Shown: positions 1 through 11,400 of the stretch, one piece after another
Layout of the letters: each line of letters starts with the position of its first letter
Position numbering within the stretch: position 1 is the stretch's first letter
NCBI GenBank assembly: GCA_963576725.1
Contig: OY755244.1
Location: 80,289,620 to 80,353,619 of the forward strand
From: Azorinus chamasolen
Taxonomy: Eukaryota > Mollusca > Bivalvia > Cardiida > Solecurtidae
Direction of reading: 5' to 3'
Length of the DNA stretch: 64,000 bases
Made by a program: the position numbers and the translations under genes
Notes under the pieces: model-generated
What the model was told of the DNA's origin: nothing
What the model saw: only the letters and a program-made list of their open reading frames with translations
Databases searched by the model: none

Positions 1-3000
1 CGGCAAAAATAGTTTTTCAGCGAATCCACTGCTGCAGTGTGTTAGACATTCAGAAGTACATTGGCGAATGTACTGCTGCAGTGTGTTAGGCATTCAAAAG
101 TACATGGGCGATTGTACTGCAGCAGTGCGTTAGACATTCAGAAGTACATTCGGAAAAATTAGTTTTTCAGCGAATCCACTGCTGCAGTGTGTTAGACATT
201 CAGAAGTACATTGGCGAATGTACTGCTGCAGTGTGTTAGGCATTCAGAAGTACATAGGCGAATGTACTGCTGCAGTGCGTTAGACATTCAGAAGTACATT
301 CGGAAAAATTAGTTTTTCAGCGAATCCACTGCTGCAGTGTGTTAGACATTCAGAAGTACATTGCTAATGTACTGCTGCAGTGTGTTAGGCATTCAAAGGT
401 ACATAGGCGAATGTACTGCAGCAGTGCGTTAGACATTCAGAAGTACATTCGGAAAAATTAGTTTTTCAGCGAATCCACTGCTGCAGTGGGTTAGACATTC
501 AGAAGTACATTGGCGAATGTACTGCTGCAGTGTGTTAGGCATTCAAAAGTACATGGGCGAATGTACTGCTGCAGTGCGTTAGGCATTCAGAAGTACATTC
601 GGCAAAACTAGTTTTTCAGCGAATCCACGGCTGCAGTGTGCTAGACATTCAGAAGTACATTGCTGAATGTACTGCTGCAGTGTGTTAGGCATTCAAAAGT
701 ACATAGGCGAATGTACTGCAGCAGTGCGTTAGACATTCAGAAGTACATTCGGAAAAATTAGATTTTCAGCGAATCCACTGCTGCAGTGTGTTAGGCATTC
801 AGAAGTACATTGGCGAATGTACTGCTCCAGTGTGTTAGGCATACAGAGGTACTTAGACAAATGTACTGCTGCAGTGCGTTAGACATTCAGAAGTACATTC
901 GGAAAAATTAGTTTTTCAGCGAATCCACTGCTGCAGTGTGTTAGACATTCAGAAGTACATTGGCGAATGTACTGCTGCAGTGTGTTAGGCATTCAAAAGT
1001 ACATAGGCGAATGTACTGCTGCAGTGCGTTAGACATTCAGAAGTACATTCGGAAAAATAAGTTTTTCAGCGAATCCACTGCTGCAGTGTGTTAGACATTC
1101 AGAAGTACATTGCTGAATGTACTGCTGCAGTGTGTTAGGCATTCAAAAGTACATAGGCGAATGTACTGCAGCAGTGCGTTAGACATTCAGAAGTACATTC
1201 GGAAAAATTAGTTGTTCGGCAAATCCTCTGCTGCAGTGTGTTAGACATTCAGAAGTACATTGGCGAATGTACTGCTGCAGTGTGTTAGGCATTCAAAAGT
1301 ACATGGGCGAATGTACTGCTGCAGTGCGTTAGACATTCAGAAGTACATTCGGCAAAAAGATTTTTCAGCAAATCCACTGCTGCAGTGTGTTAGACATTCA
1401 GAAGTACATTGCTAAATGTACTGCTCCAGTGTGTTAGGCATTCAAAAGTACATAGGCGAATGTACTGCTGCAGTGCGTTAGACATTCAGAAGTACATTCG
1501 GCAAAACTAGTTTTTCAGCGAATCCACTGCTGCAGTGTGTTAGACATTCAGAAGTACATTGCTGAATGTACTGCTGCAGTGTGCTAGGCATTCAAAAGTA
1601 CATAGGCGAATGTACTGCAGCAGTGCGTTAGACATTCAGAAGTACATTCGGAAAAAATAGTTTTTCAGCGAATCCACTGCTGCAGTGTGTTAGGCATTCA
1701 GAAGTACATTGGCGAATGTACTGCTGCAGTGTGTTAGGCATTCAGAAGTACTTAGACGAATGTACTGCTGCAGTGCGTTAGACATTCAGAAGTACATTCG
1801 GAAAAATTAGTTTTTCAGCGAATCCACTGCTGCAGTGTGTTAGCCATTCAGAAGTACATTGCTGAATGTACTGCTGCAGTGTGTTAGGCATTCAAAAGTA
1901 CATAGGCGAATGTACTGCTGCAGTGCGTTAGACATTCAGAAGTACATTCGGAAAAATTAGTTTTTCAGCGAATCCACTGCTGCAGTGTGTTAGACATTCA
2001 GAAGTACATTGCTGAATGTACTGCTGCAGTGTGTTAGGCATTCAAAAGTACATAGGCGAATGTACTGCAGCAGTGCGTTAGACATTCAGAAGTACATTCG
2101 GAAAAATTAGTTAATCAGCGAATCCACTGCTGCAGTGGGTTAGACATTCAGAAGTACATTGGCGAATGTACTGCTGCAGTGTGTTAGGCATTCAAAAGTA
2201 CATGGGCGAATGTACTGCTGCAGTGCGTTAGACATTCAGAAGTACATTCGGAAAAAATAGTTTTCAGCGAATCCACTGCTGCAGTGTGTTAGACATTCAG
2301 AAGTACATTGCTGAATGTACTGCTGCAGTGTGTTAGGCATTCAAAAGTACATGGGCGAATGTACTGCGGCAGTGCGTTAGACATTCAGAAGTACATTCGG
2401 CAAAAAGATTTTTCAGCAAATCCACTGCTGCAGTGTGTTAGACATTCAGAAGTACATTGCTAAATGTACTGCTCCAGTGTGTTAGGCATTCAAAAGTACA
2501 TAGGCGAATGTACTGCTGCAGTGCGTTAGACATTCAGAAGTACATTCGGCAAAACTAGTTTTTCAGCGAATCCACTGCTGCAGTGTGTTAGACATTCAGA
2601 AGTACATTGCTAAATGTACTGCTGCAGTGTGTTAGGCATTCAAAAGTACATAGGCGAATGTACTGCAGCAGTGCGTTAGACATTCAGAAGTACATTCGGA
2701 AAAAATAGTTTTTCAGCGAATCCACTGCTGCAGTGTGTTAGGCATTCAGAAGTACATTGGCGAATGTACTGCTGCAGTGTGTTAGGCATTCAGAAGTACT
2801 TAGACGAATGTACTGCTGCAGTGCGTTAGACATTCAGAAGTACATTCGGAAAATTTAGTTTTTCAGCGAATCCACTGCTGCAGTGTGTTAGCCATTCAGA
2901 AGTACATTGGCGAATGTACTGCTGGAGTGTGTTAGGCATTCAAAAGTACATAGGCGAATGTACTGCTGCAGTGCGTTAGACATTCAGCAGTACATTCGGA

Positions 3001-4890
3001 AAAATTAGTTTTTCAGCGAATCCACTGCTGCAGTGTGTTAGACATTCAGAAGTACATTGCTGAATGTACTGCTGCAGTGTGTTAGGCATTCAAAAGTACA
3101 TAGGCGAATGTACTGCAGCAGTGCGTTAGACATTCAGAAGTACATTCGGAAAAATTAGTTAATCAGCGAATCCACTGCTGCAGTGTGTTAGGCATTCAAA
3201 AGTACATGGGCGAATGTACTGCTGCAGTGCGTTAGACATTCAGAAGTACATTCGGAAAAAATAGTTTTCAGCGAATCCACTGCTGCAGTGTGTTAGACAT
3301 TCAGAAGTACATTGCTGAATGTACTGCTGCAGTGTGTTAGGCATTCAAAAGTACATGGGCGAATGTACTGCTGCAGTGCGTTAGACATTCAGAAGTACAT
3401 TCGGCAAAACTAGTTTTTCAGCGAATCAACGTCTGCAGTGTGTTAGATATTCAGAAGTACATTGCTGAATGTACTGCTGCAGTGTGTTAGGCATTCAAAA
3501 GTACATAGGCGAATGTACTGCTGCAGTGCGTTAGACATTCAGAAGTACATTCGGAAAAATTAGTTTTTCAGCGAATCCACTGCTGCAGTGTGTTAGGCAT
3601 TCAGAAGTACATTGGCGAATGTACTGCTGCAGTGTGTTAGGCATTCAGAAGTACTTAGACGAATGTACTGCTGCAGTGCGTTAGACATTCAGAAGTACAT
3701 TCGGAAAAATTAGTTTTTCAGCGAATCCACTGCTGCAGTGTGTTAGGCATTCAGAAGTACATTGGCGAATGTACTGCTGCAGTGTGTTAGGCATTCAGAA
3801 GTACATAGGCGAATGTACTGCTGCAGTGCGTTAGGCATTCAGAAGTACATTCGGCAAAAATAGTTTTTTGCAGCGAATCCACTGCTGCAGTGTGTTAGAC
3901 ATTCAGAAGTACATTGGCGAATGTACTGCTGCAGTGTGTTAGGTATTCAAAAGTACATAAGCGAATGTACTGCAGCAGTGCGTTAGACATTCAGAAGTAC
4001 ATTCGGAAAAATTAGTTTTTCAGCGAATCCACTGCTGCAGTGTGTTAGACATCAGAAGTACATTGCTGAATGTACTGCTGCAGTGTGTTAGGCATTCAAA
4101 AGTACATGGGCGAATGTACTGCTGCAGTGCGTTAGACATTCAGAAGTACATTCGGCAAAAACAGTTTTTCAGCGAATCCACTGCTGCAGTGTGTTAGACA
4201 TTCAGAAGTACATTGCTGAATGTACTGCTGCAGTGTGTTAGTCATTCAAAAGTACATAGGCGAATGTACTGCAGCTGTGCGTTAGACATTCAGAAGTACA
4301 TTCGGAAAAATTAGTTTTTCAGCGAATCCACTGCTGCAGTGGGTTAGACATTCAGAAGTACATTGGGCGAATGTACTGCTGCAGTGCGTTAGACATTCAG
4401 AAGTTCATTCGGAAAATTTAGATTTTCAGCGAATCCACTGCTGCAGTGTGTCAGGCATTCAGAAGTACATTGGCGAATGTACTGCTGCAGTGTGTTAGGC
4501 ATTCAAAAGTACATAGGCGAATGAGACATTCAGAAGTACATTGCTGAATGTACTGCTCCAGTGTGTTAGGCATTCAAAAGTACATGGGCGAATGTACTGC
4601 TGCAGTGCGTTAGACATTCAGAAGTACATTCGGAAAAAAATAGTTTTTCAGCGAATCCACTGCTGCAGTGTGTTAGACATTCAGAAGTACATATGCGAAT
4701 GTACTGCTGCAGTGTGTTAGGCATTCAAAAGTACATAGGCGAATGTACTGCAGCAGTGCGTTAGACATTCAGAAGTACATTCGGAAAAATAGTTTTTCAG
4801 CGAATCTTACTGCTGCAGAATGTTAGACATTCAGCAGTACATTCGGAAAAATAGTTTTTCAGCGAATTCACTGCTGCAGTGCTTTAGAAA
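1..4890 (+). repeat. ~150-bp satellite, left arm (plus orientation)
   Basis: About 32 tandem copies of a ~150-bp unit; starts of the cggaaaaattag segment recur at 151, 301, 450 and 600. Each unit has three related parts: a 62-bp part with the A-rich ttagtttttcagcgaatcc segment, then two ~44-bp parts built on aatgtactgctgcagtg and gttagacattcagaagtac. The array runs off the left edge, so its true length is unknown. Units degrade after about 4790. No reading frame persists. Arms of the same satellite in inverse orientation occupy 8406-14232. Confidence 0.97.
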
Positions 4891-5097
4891 TTCTTGAGCA
4901 GTTCTGAGTTGCCGGCCCGGCAAAATTGTCCAACGTCGAAATTATACACTTGTTAGACAACTTTTTCCGACTTGATAGAAATGTGTAATGTCGTAATTGT
5001 CCAACATCGAAATTAGACAGTTCTTAGACATGTTTGTCAGACTGGATAGAAATGACTAGTTTCTAAATTGGACAATAGTTTGTCATTTTTCCCCTTG

Positions 5098-5316
5098 TTC
5101 TCACGGCAGCGGGTCCTAGCGCATTGCTCTGTCCCCGTGGTAGAGCTCCGTGTTCGCTCGGGAGCAGGCTGTCCCAGTCTGCGCGGCTCTGTCCCGTGGA
5201 AGGTCCTCATCGAAGTACGGGAGCCGACTGCCCTGGCGCGCGGCTCCGTCCCTGTGCTAGATCCCTGTGTTCGTCCGGCTTCCACAGGCTGCCTAGCTCG
5301 GTTCCGTGAAAGATAA
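5098..5316 (+). repeat. GC-rich hairpin modules, block 1
   Basis: Three to four degenerate ~59-bp modules with the recurring words gccgactgccc, cggctccgtcc and tagatccc. Module borders contain short dyads of the type cccgtg-loop-cacggg. Two overlapping open frames here (82 aa each on opposite strands) arise from composition and have no family features. Confidence 0.75.
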
Positions 5317-5365
5317 CCTTGATAGGAATGTCTAATGTCTAAATTGGATGATATTTAGACCCCCG

Positions 5366-5960
5366 TGTTCTCACGGCAACGGGCTACATGTACCCTGGCC
5401 TGCGCGGTTCTGTCCCGTTGACGGTCCCATTTAACGGCACAGGATCCGACTGTACCGGTGCGCATGGTTCCGTTTCTGTGGTAGAGCCCCGTATTCGCAC
5501 AGGAGCCGCCTCCCGCGAGCTGCGCTGCTCGGACCCGTGTAAGATTACCGTATTTGCATGGTAGCGGACTTCCCAGGCCACCGTTACAAGGTTCCGTGGA
5601 AAGTCCTGTTGCAGCACGCTAGCCGAATACCCCGAAGAGCGCGGTCTCTTCCCCGTGGTAGATCCCCCCGTGTTCTCGCGGCAGCAGGCTGCCCCCGCCT
5701 GCGCGGATCTGTCCCGTGGAAGGTCCTCGTTGAAGCACGGGAGCCGACTGCCCTGGCGCGCGGCTCCGTCCCTGTGCTAAATTCCCGGACTCGCACGGGA
5801 TCAATGCCACAGGCAGCGCGGCTCCGTCCAGTGAAAGATCACCGTGTTAGCAGGGCATCGAGTTTTCCCGGCCTTCGCGTCTGGAAGATCCCCGTTGAAG
5901 CACGGGAGTCCACTGCCCCGGCCTATCCGGATTCGTCCCGTGGTAGACCCAGTGTACGCG
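5366..5960 (+). repeat. GC-rich hairpin modules, block 2
   Basis: About ten degenerate modules in a row, beginning cgtgttctcacggcaac and ending gtacgcggcctggcaaattg, where the GTCTAA repeats resume. The order of module variants resembles the blocks at 46.67 and 48.64 kb, which argues for one ancestral module string in both giant elements. Frames of 147 and 77 aa are arginine/proline/serine-rich composition artefacts. Confidence 0.75.
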
Positions 5961-6524
5961 GCCTGGCAAATTGTCCAACGTCGAAATTAGACAATTGTTA
6001 GACATTTTTCCCAATTTGATAGAGTGTTCTAATGTCTAAATTGGACAATATTTAAACATTTCCCCAATTATCTCACAGCAGCGGGCTGTCCCGACTTGTG
6101 CGGCTTTGTCATGTGGAAGATCCCATTGAAGCACGGGAGTTTACCTCCGTCCCGAGGTAGACCCAATGTTCCCGGCCTGGCAAATTGTCCAATGTCGAAA
6201 TTAGACAGTTGTTAGACAAATCTCCTGACTGGATAGAAATGTCTAATGTCTAAATTGAACAATATTTAGACATTTTTCCCAGCCAGGCAAATTGTCAAAC
6301 GTCGAAATTACACACTTGTTAGACATTTTACCGACTTGATAGAACTGTCTTATCTATAAATTGGACAATACGTACATTTTGGATTTAGACATTTTTCTCG
6401 GCCAGGAAAATTGTCCAACGTCGAAATTAGACACTTTTTAGATATTTTTTAAACACTTTTTCCGACTTGATAGAAATGTCTTATGTCTAAATTGAACAAT
6501 ATTTAGACACCCCCTCCCCCGTGT

Positions 6525-6955
6525 TATCACGATAGAGGGCTGCACAGGCCTACGCGGCTCTGTCGCGTGGAAGTCCCGTTTGAAGCACGGGACTCGACTG
6601 CCCCGGCGCGAATGGCTCCGTTCCCGTAGTAGATCTCCGTGTTTGCACGGGAACCGGCTGCTGCGAGCTGCGCTGCTCGGTCCCGTGTAAGGTTACCGTA
6701 TTAGCGTGGCAGCGGGCTTCCCCGGCAAAATAGCTCTGGCTCCGACTGCCCTGACGCTCGCGGCTCCGTCTTCGTGGTAGATTCCCGTGTTCACACGGGA
6801 CCGCATACCGCAGGCTGCGCGGCTCGGTCCCATAAAATATCACAGTGTTAGCACGGCATCGGGCTTCCCGAGGCAGATTCCCGTTGATGTACGGTAGCCG
6901 ACTGCTCCGGCCCATGCGGCTTCGACCCGTGGTAGAACTCTGTGTTCGCGGCCCG
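6525..6955 (+). repeat. GC-rich hairpin modules, block 3
   Basis: Seven or so modules between GTCTAA repeats; includes ctccgtgtttgcacgggaac with a cccgtg/cacggg-type dyad. A 162-aa frame on the minus strand spans this block into the GTCTAA repeat. It begins MSNVDI, where the start is supplied by the atgtctaa-type repeat. I treat it as non-coding. The block recurs at 7505-7915. Confidence 0.75.
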
Positions 6956-7504
6956 GCATATTGTCCAACGTCGACATTAGACAATTTGTTAGACATTTTT
7001 ACCGATTTGATAGAATTTCTAATGTCTACATTGGACAATATTTAAACATTTTCCCCATTTATCTCACAGCAGCGGGCTGCCCCGACTTGTGCGGCTCTGT
7101 CCCGTGGAAGATCCCCATTGAAGCACGGGAGTTTACCTCCGTCCCGAGGTAGACCCAATGTTCCCGGCCTGGCAAATTGTCCAATGTCGAAATTAGACAG
7201 TTGTTAGACAAATCTCCTGACTGGATAGAAATGTCTAATGTCTAAATTGAACACTATTTAGACACTTTTCCCAGCCAGGCAAATTGTCAAACATCGAAAT
7301 TACACACTTGTTAGACATTTTACCGACTTGATAGAACTGTCTTATGTATAAATTGGACAATATTTAGACATTTTTCCCGGCCAGGAAAATTATCCAACGT
7401 CGAAATTAGACACTTTTTAGATATTTTTTAAATGTTTTTTAGATATATTAAACACTTTTTCCGACTTGATAGAAATGACTAAATTGAACAATATTTAGAC
7501 ATCC

Positions 7505-7915
7505 CCCGTGTTATCACGATAGGGGGCTGCACAGGCCTACGCGGCTCTGTCGCGTGGAAGTCCCGTTTGAAGCACGGGACTCGAATGCCCCGGCGCGAAT
7601 GGCTCCATTCCCGTCGTAGATCTCCGTGTTTGCACGGGAACCGGCTGCTGCGAGCTGCGCTGCTCGGTCCTGTGCAAGGTTACCGTATTAGCGTGGCAGC
7701 GGGCTTCCCCGGCAAAATAGCTCTGGCTCCGACTGCCCTGGCGCTCGCGGCTCCGTCTTCGTGGTAGATTCCCGTGTTCACATGGGACCCGCCTGTCGCA
7801 GGCTTCGCGGCTCGGTTCCGTAAAATATCACCGTGTTAGCACGGCATCGGGCTTCCCTAGGCAGATTCCCGTTGAAGTACGGTAGCCAACTGATCCGGTC
7901 CATGCTACTTCGTCC
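7505..7915 (+). repeat. GC-rich hairpin modules, block 4
   Basis: Second copy of block 3 within the 990-bp duplication, with near-identical module order. It ends at cttcgtcccgcagcgtggc, where the other copy has a longer end, so the right boundary has been shortened. Confidence 0.75.
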
Positions 7916-8405
7916 CGCAGCGTGGCAAATTGTCCAAAGTCGAAATTTAACACTTGTTCGACAAATTTACGACTTGATAGAAATTTAAAATTCTCGGCAA
8001 ATTCTCAAACGTCGAAATTAGACACTTGTTAGACATTTTCCCCATTTGATAGAAATATCTAATGTCTAAATTGGACAATATTTAGACTTTTTTCCCGGTC
8101 AGGCAAATTGTCTAACGTCTAAATTAAATACTTGTTAGACAATTTTTCCGACATGATAGAAATGTGTAATGTCTAATTGGACAATATTTAGACATTTTCC
8201 CGTTCCGGGAAATTGTCCAACGTCGAAATTAGACAATTTTAGACATTTTTTCCACTTGATAGAAATGTCTAAAGTCTAAATTGGAAAATATATAGACATT
8301 TTCCCGGTCCGGTAAATTGTCTAACGTCGAAATAAGACACTTGTTAGACAATTTTTCCGGCTTGATAAAAATGTCTTTTGTCTAAATTGGGACACTATTT
8401 GGACA

Positions 8406-11400
8406 TTTTCGCTAATGTACTTCTGAATGCCTAACGCACTGCTGCAGTACATTCGCCTATGTACTTTTGAATGTCTAACACACTGCAACAGTACATTCGC
8501 CAATGTACTTCTGAATGCCTAACACACTGCAGCAGTGGATTCGCTGAAAAACTATTTTTTTCGAATGTACTTCTGAATGCCTAACGCACTGCTGCAGTAC
8601 ATTCGCCAATGTACTTTTGAATGCCTAACACACTGCAGCAGTACATTCGCCAATGTACTTCTGAATGTCCAACACACTGCAACGGTGGATTCGCTGAAAA
8701 ACTATTTTTACCGAATGTACTTCTGAATGTCTAACGCACTGCAGCAGTACATTCGCCCATGTACTTTTGAATGCCTAACACACTGCAGCAGTACATTCGC
8801 CAATGTACTTCTGAATGTCTAACACACTGCAGCAATGGATTCGCTGAAAAACTAATTTTTCCGAATATACTTCTGAATGTCTAACGCACTGCAGCAGTAC
8901 ATTCGCCTATGTACTTCTGAATGCCTAACACACTGCAGCAGTACATTCGCCCAAGTACTTTTGAATGCCTAACACACTGCAGCAGTGGATTCGCTGAAAA
9001 ACTATTTTTTCCGAATGTACTTCTGAATGTCTAACCCACTGCAGCAGTGGATTCGCTGAAAAACTATTTTTCCGAATGTACTTCTGAATGTCTAACGCAC
9101 TGCAGCAGTACATTCGCCTATGTACTTTTGAATGCCTAACACACTGCAGCAGTACATTCGCCAATGTACTTCTGAATGTCTAACACACTGCAGCAGTGGA
9201 TTCGATGAAAAACTATTTTTCCGAATGTACTTCTGAATGTCTAACGCACTGCTGCAGTACATTCGCCTATGTACTTTTGAATGCCTAACACACTGCAGCA
9301 GTACATTCGCATATGTACTTCTGAATGTCTAACACACTGCAGCAGTGGATTCGCTGAAAAACTATTTTTTCGGAATGTACTTCTGAATGTTTAACGCACT
9401 GCAGCAGTACATTCGCCCATGTACTTTTGAATGCCTAACACACTGCAGCAGTACATTCGCCAATGTACTTCTGAATGTCTAACCCACTGCAGCAGTGGAT
9501 TCGCTGAAAAACTAATTTTTCCGAATGTACTTCTGAATGTCTAACGCACTGCTGCAGTACATTCGCCTATGTACTTTTGAATGCCTAACACACTGCATCA
9601 GTACATTCGCCAATGTACTTCTGAATGTCTGACACACTGCAGCAGTGGATTCGCTGAAAAACTAATTTTTTCCGAATGTACTTCTGAATGTCTAACGCAC
9701 TGCAGCAGTACATTCGCCTATGTACTTCTGAATGCCTAACACACTGCAGCAGTACATTCGCCAATGTACTTCTGAATGTCTAACACACTGCAACAGTGGA
9801 TTCGCTGAAAAACTAATTTTTCCGAATGTACTTCTGAATGTCTAACGCACTGCAGCAGTACATTTGCCTATGTACTTTTGAATGCCTAACACACTGCAGC
9901 AGTACATTCGCCCAATGTACTTCTGAATGTCTAACACACTGCAGCAGTGGATTCGCTGAATAACTATTTTTGCCGAATGTACTTTTGAATGTCTAACGCA
10001 CTGCAGCAGTACATTCGCCCATGTTCTTTTGAATGCCTAACACACTGCAGCAGTACATTCGCCAATGTACTTCTGAATGTCTAACCCACTGCAGCAGTGG
10101 ATTCGCTGAAAAACTATTTTTTCCGAATGTACTTCTGAATGCCTAACACACTGCAGCAGTACATTCGCCAATGTACGGTACTTCTGAATGTCTAACCCAC
10201 TGCAGCAGTGGATTCGCTGAAAAACTAATTTTTGCCGAATGAACTTCTGAATGTCTAACGCACTGCAGCAGTACATTCGCCTATGTACTTCTGAATGCCT
10301 AACACACTGCAGCAGTACATTCGCCAATGTACTTCTGAATGTATAACACACTGCAGCAGTGGATTCGCTGAAAAACTATTTTTTCCGAATGTACTTCTGA
10401 ATGTCTAACGCACTGCAGCAGTACATTCGCCCATGTACTTTTGAATGCCTAACACACTGCAGCAGTACATTCAGCAATGTACTTCTGAATGTCTAACACA
10501 CCGCAGCAGTGGATTCGCTGAAAAACTATTTTTGCCGAATGTACTTCTGAATGTCTAACGCACTGCAGCAGTACATTCGCCCATGTACTTTTGAATGCCT
10601 AACACACTGCAGCAGTACATTCGCCAATGTACTTCTGAATGTCTAACACACTGCAGCAGTGGATTCGCTGAAAAACTAATTTTTCCGAATGTACTTCTGA
10701 ATGCCTAACACACTGCAGCAGTACATTCGCCAATATACGATACTTCTGAATGTCTAACACACTGCAGCAGTGGATTCGCTGAAAAACTAATTTTTCCGAA
10801 TGTACTTCTGAATGTCTAACGCACTGCAGCAGTATATTCGCCCATGTACTTTTGAATGCCTAACACACTGCAGCAGTACATTCGCCAATGTACTTCTGAA
10901 TGTCTAACCCACTGCAGCAGTGGATTCGCTGAAAAACTAATTTTTCCGAATGTACTTCTGAATGTCTAACGCACTGCAGCAGTACAATCGCCTATGTACT
11001 TCTGAATGCCTAACACACTGCAGCAGTAGATTTGCCCATGTACTTCTGAATGCCTAACACACTGCAGCAGTGGATTCGATGAAAAACTAATTTTTCCGAA
11101 TGTACTTCTGAATGTCTAACGCACTGCTGCAGTACATTCGCCTATGTACTTTTGAATGCCTAACACACTGCAGCAGTACATTCGCCAATGTACTTCTGAA
11201 TGTCTAACACACTGCAGCAGTGGATTCGCTAAAAACTAATTTTTTCCGAATGTACTTCTGAATGTCTAACGCACTGCAGCAGTACATTCGTCTAAGTACT
11301 TCTGAATGCCTAACACACTGCAGCAGTACATTGGCCAATGTACTTCTGAATGCCTAACACATTGCAGCAGTGAATTCGCTGAAAAACTATTTTTGCCGAA

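Larger units (their letters stand above)
6040..7950 (+). repeat. ~990-bp tandem duplication inside the centre of element 1
   Basis: The string gaggtagacccaatgttccc occurs at 6154 and 7146, an offset of 992 bp, and flanking blocks match in the same order on both sides. This includes the GTCTAA repeats and the GC-rich block (6525-6955 vs 7505-7915). Differences are scattered substitutions and a 26-bp expansion of the tttagatattttttaaa type near 7430. Confidence 0.85.
4895..8405 (+). repeat. Centre of giant element 1: GTCTAA repeats plus GC-rich modules
   Basis: A 3.5-kb non-satellite centre between the two inverse satellite arms. It alternates AT-rich repeats (gtccaacgtcgaaattagac, gacttgatagaaatgtct, ggacaatatttagac) with GC-rich blocks. 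All repeats point the same way, the way of the right half of the second giant element (45.1-51.5 kb). Nothing in it looks protein coding. The short frames are by-products of the modules. Confidence 0.9.

Noticed and set aside
1..4890. Regularly spaced repeats resembling a CRISPR array
   Set aside because: The whole 150-bp unit is repeated, with no unique spacers, and the setting is eukaryotic. It is a satellite.
10037..10351. 104-aa minus-strand open frame (and similar ones at 8321, 8925 and 12661)
   Set aside because: Direct translation of the 150-bp satellite (repeated NVLLQCVRHSEVH, a multiple-of-three unit of 150 bp). No start context or family.
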